Shown here: in pieces, positions 63,101-64,000 of the stretch
Layout of the letters: each line of letters begins with the position of its first letter
Position numbering within the stretch: position 1 is the first letter of the stretch
DNA from: Archivesica marissinica
Taxonomy: Eukaryota > Mollusca > Bivalvia > Venerida > Vesicomyidae
Assembly: GCA_014843695.1 (NCBI GenBank)
Contig: CM026404.1
Span: forward strand, 80,608,847 to 80,672,846
Direction: 5' to 3'
Length of the DNA stretch: 64,000 nucleotides
The notes under the pieces: model-generated
The model's input: only the letters and a program-made list of their open reading frames with translations
Told to the model about the DNA's origin: nothing
The model's database searches: none
Program-made: the position numbers and the translations under genes

Positions 63101-64000
63101 GTGACAGACCTCAGCGTAGGCTATAACGTTTAGCGTGACTGACCTCAGTGTAGGATATAACGCTTTACGGGACTGACCTCAGCATAGGCTAAAACGTTTA
63201 GCGTGACCGACCTCAGTGTAGGCCATAACGTTTAGCGTGACCGACCTCAGTGTAGGATATAACACTTTACGGGACCGACCTCAGCATAGGCTAAAACGAT
63301 TAGCGTGACCGACCTCATTGTAGGCCATAACGTTTAGCGTGACCGACCTCAGTGTAGGATATAACACTTTACGGGACCGACCTCAGCATAGGCTAAAACG
63401 TTTAGCGTGACCGACCTCAGTGTAGGCCATAACGTTTAGCGTGACCGACCTCAGTGTAGGATATAACGCTTTACGGGACCGACCTCAGCGTAGGCTATAA
63501 CGTTTTACAGGATTGACTTCAGCGTAGGCTATAACGTTTAACGGGATTGACCTCAGCGTATGTTATAACGTTTAACAGGATTGACCACAGCCTAGGCTAT
63601 AGCGTTTTATGGGATTGACTTCAGCGTAGGCTATAACTTTTTACGGGATTGACCTCAGTGTAGGCTATAACGTTTTACAGGATTGACTTCAGCGTAGGCC
63701 ATAACGTTTTATGGGATTGACTTCAGCGTAGGCTATAAAGTTTTATAGGATTGACTTCAGCGTAGGCTATAACGTTTTACGGGATTGACTTCAGCGTAGG
63801 CTATAACGTTTTACGGGATTGACATCAGCGTAGGCTATAACGTTTTACGGGATTGACCTCAGCGTAAGCTATAACGGTTTACGGGACTGACCTCAGCGTA
63901 TGCTATAACGTTTTACGGGATTGACATCAGCGTAGGCTATAACGGTTTACGGGATTGACATCAGCGTAGGCTATAACAGTTTACGGGATTGACCTCAGCG
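60145..64000. repeat. 34-bp tandem array with higher-order units, runs off the window
   Basis: About 113 copies of a 34-base unit, ttgacctcagcgtaggctat plus aacgttttacggga. Two main types exist: ttttacgggattgac, and tttagcgtgaccgac or ggccacagc. A block starting gtgaccggccacagcgtaga at 60281 recurs at 60825 (544 bases, sixteen units later). Related blocks lie at 62863 and near 62999. Units near 62160-62290 are unusually degraded (gttgggttgtggtgttgttt), which may be real decay or poor base quality. The array continues past the window. Confidence 0.95.

Overview
The window looks like repeat-dominated nuclear DNA of an animal, most likely a bivalve mollusc (a dreissenid or other heterodont is my best guess). 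The grounds are AT-rich eukaryotic DNA, several tRNA-derived SINE families of the kind common in molluscs, TTAA-ended hairpin MITEs, and one intron-flanked coding exon. There is no bacterial gene organisation. By my estimate about two thirds of the non-N sequence is tandem repeat. Two 1000-base N runs (3466-4465 and 52989-53988) are scaffold gaps, both inside repeats.

Layout: 1-1229 is unique DNA without a gene. 1230-1707 is a 118-bp tandem repeat. 1889-3465 is a 21-bp minisatellite cut by the first gap. 4466-33331 is one ~28.9-kb array of a 20-bp unit (about 1,440 copies), itself a mosaic of kilobase-scale duplicated blocks. 33359-35315 holds a SINE, a CA-rich microsatellite and a 30-bp minisatellite. 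35316-52988 is a SINE/MITE-rich stretch with a 29-bp array (37863-39445), smaller minisatellites and simple repeats. 53989-56494 is a 74-bp array. 56967-57210 is a perfect-TIR TTAA MITE. 57845-58632 is the terminal exon of the only convincing protein gene, an aerolysin/ETX-MTX2-like pore-forming-fold protein. 60145 to the window end is a 34-bp array with higher-order structure.

Many long open frames here are by-products of arrays whose period is a multiple of 3, or whose unit has no stop in any forward frame. I do not treat them as genes. The most interesting content is structural: an array of arrays, at least four SINE families that share or exchange parts (including an inverted-dimer SINE seen twice with the same junction), a retrotransposed insert nested in a SINE with a 12-bp target-site duplication, and a MITE family with one, two or three internal hairpins.
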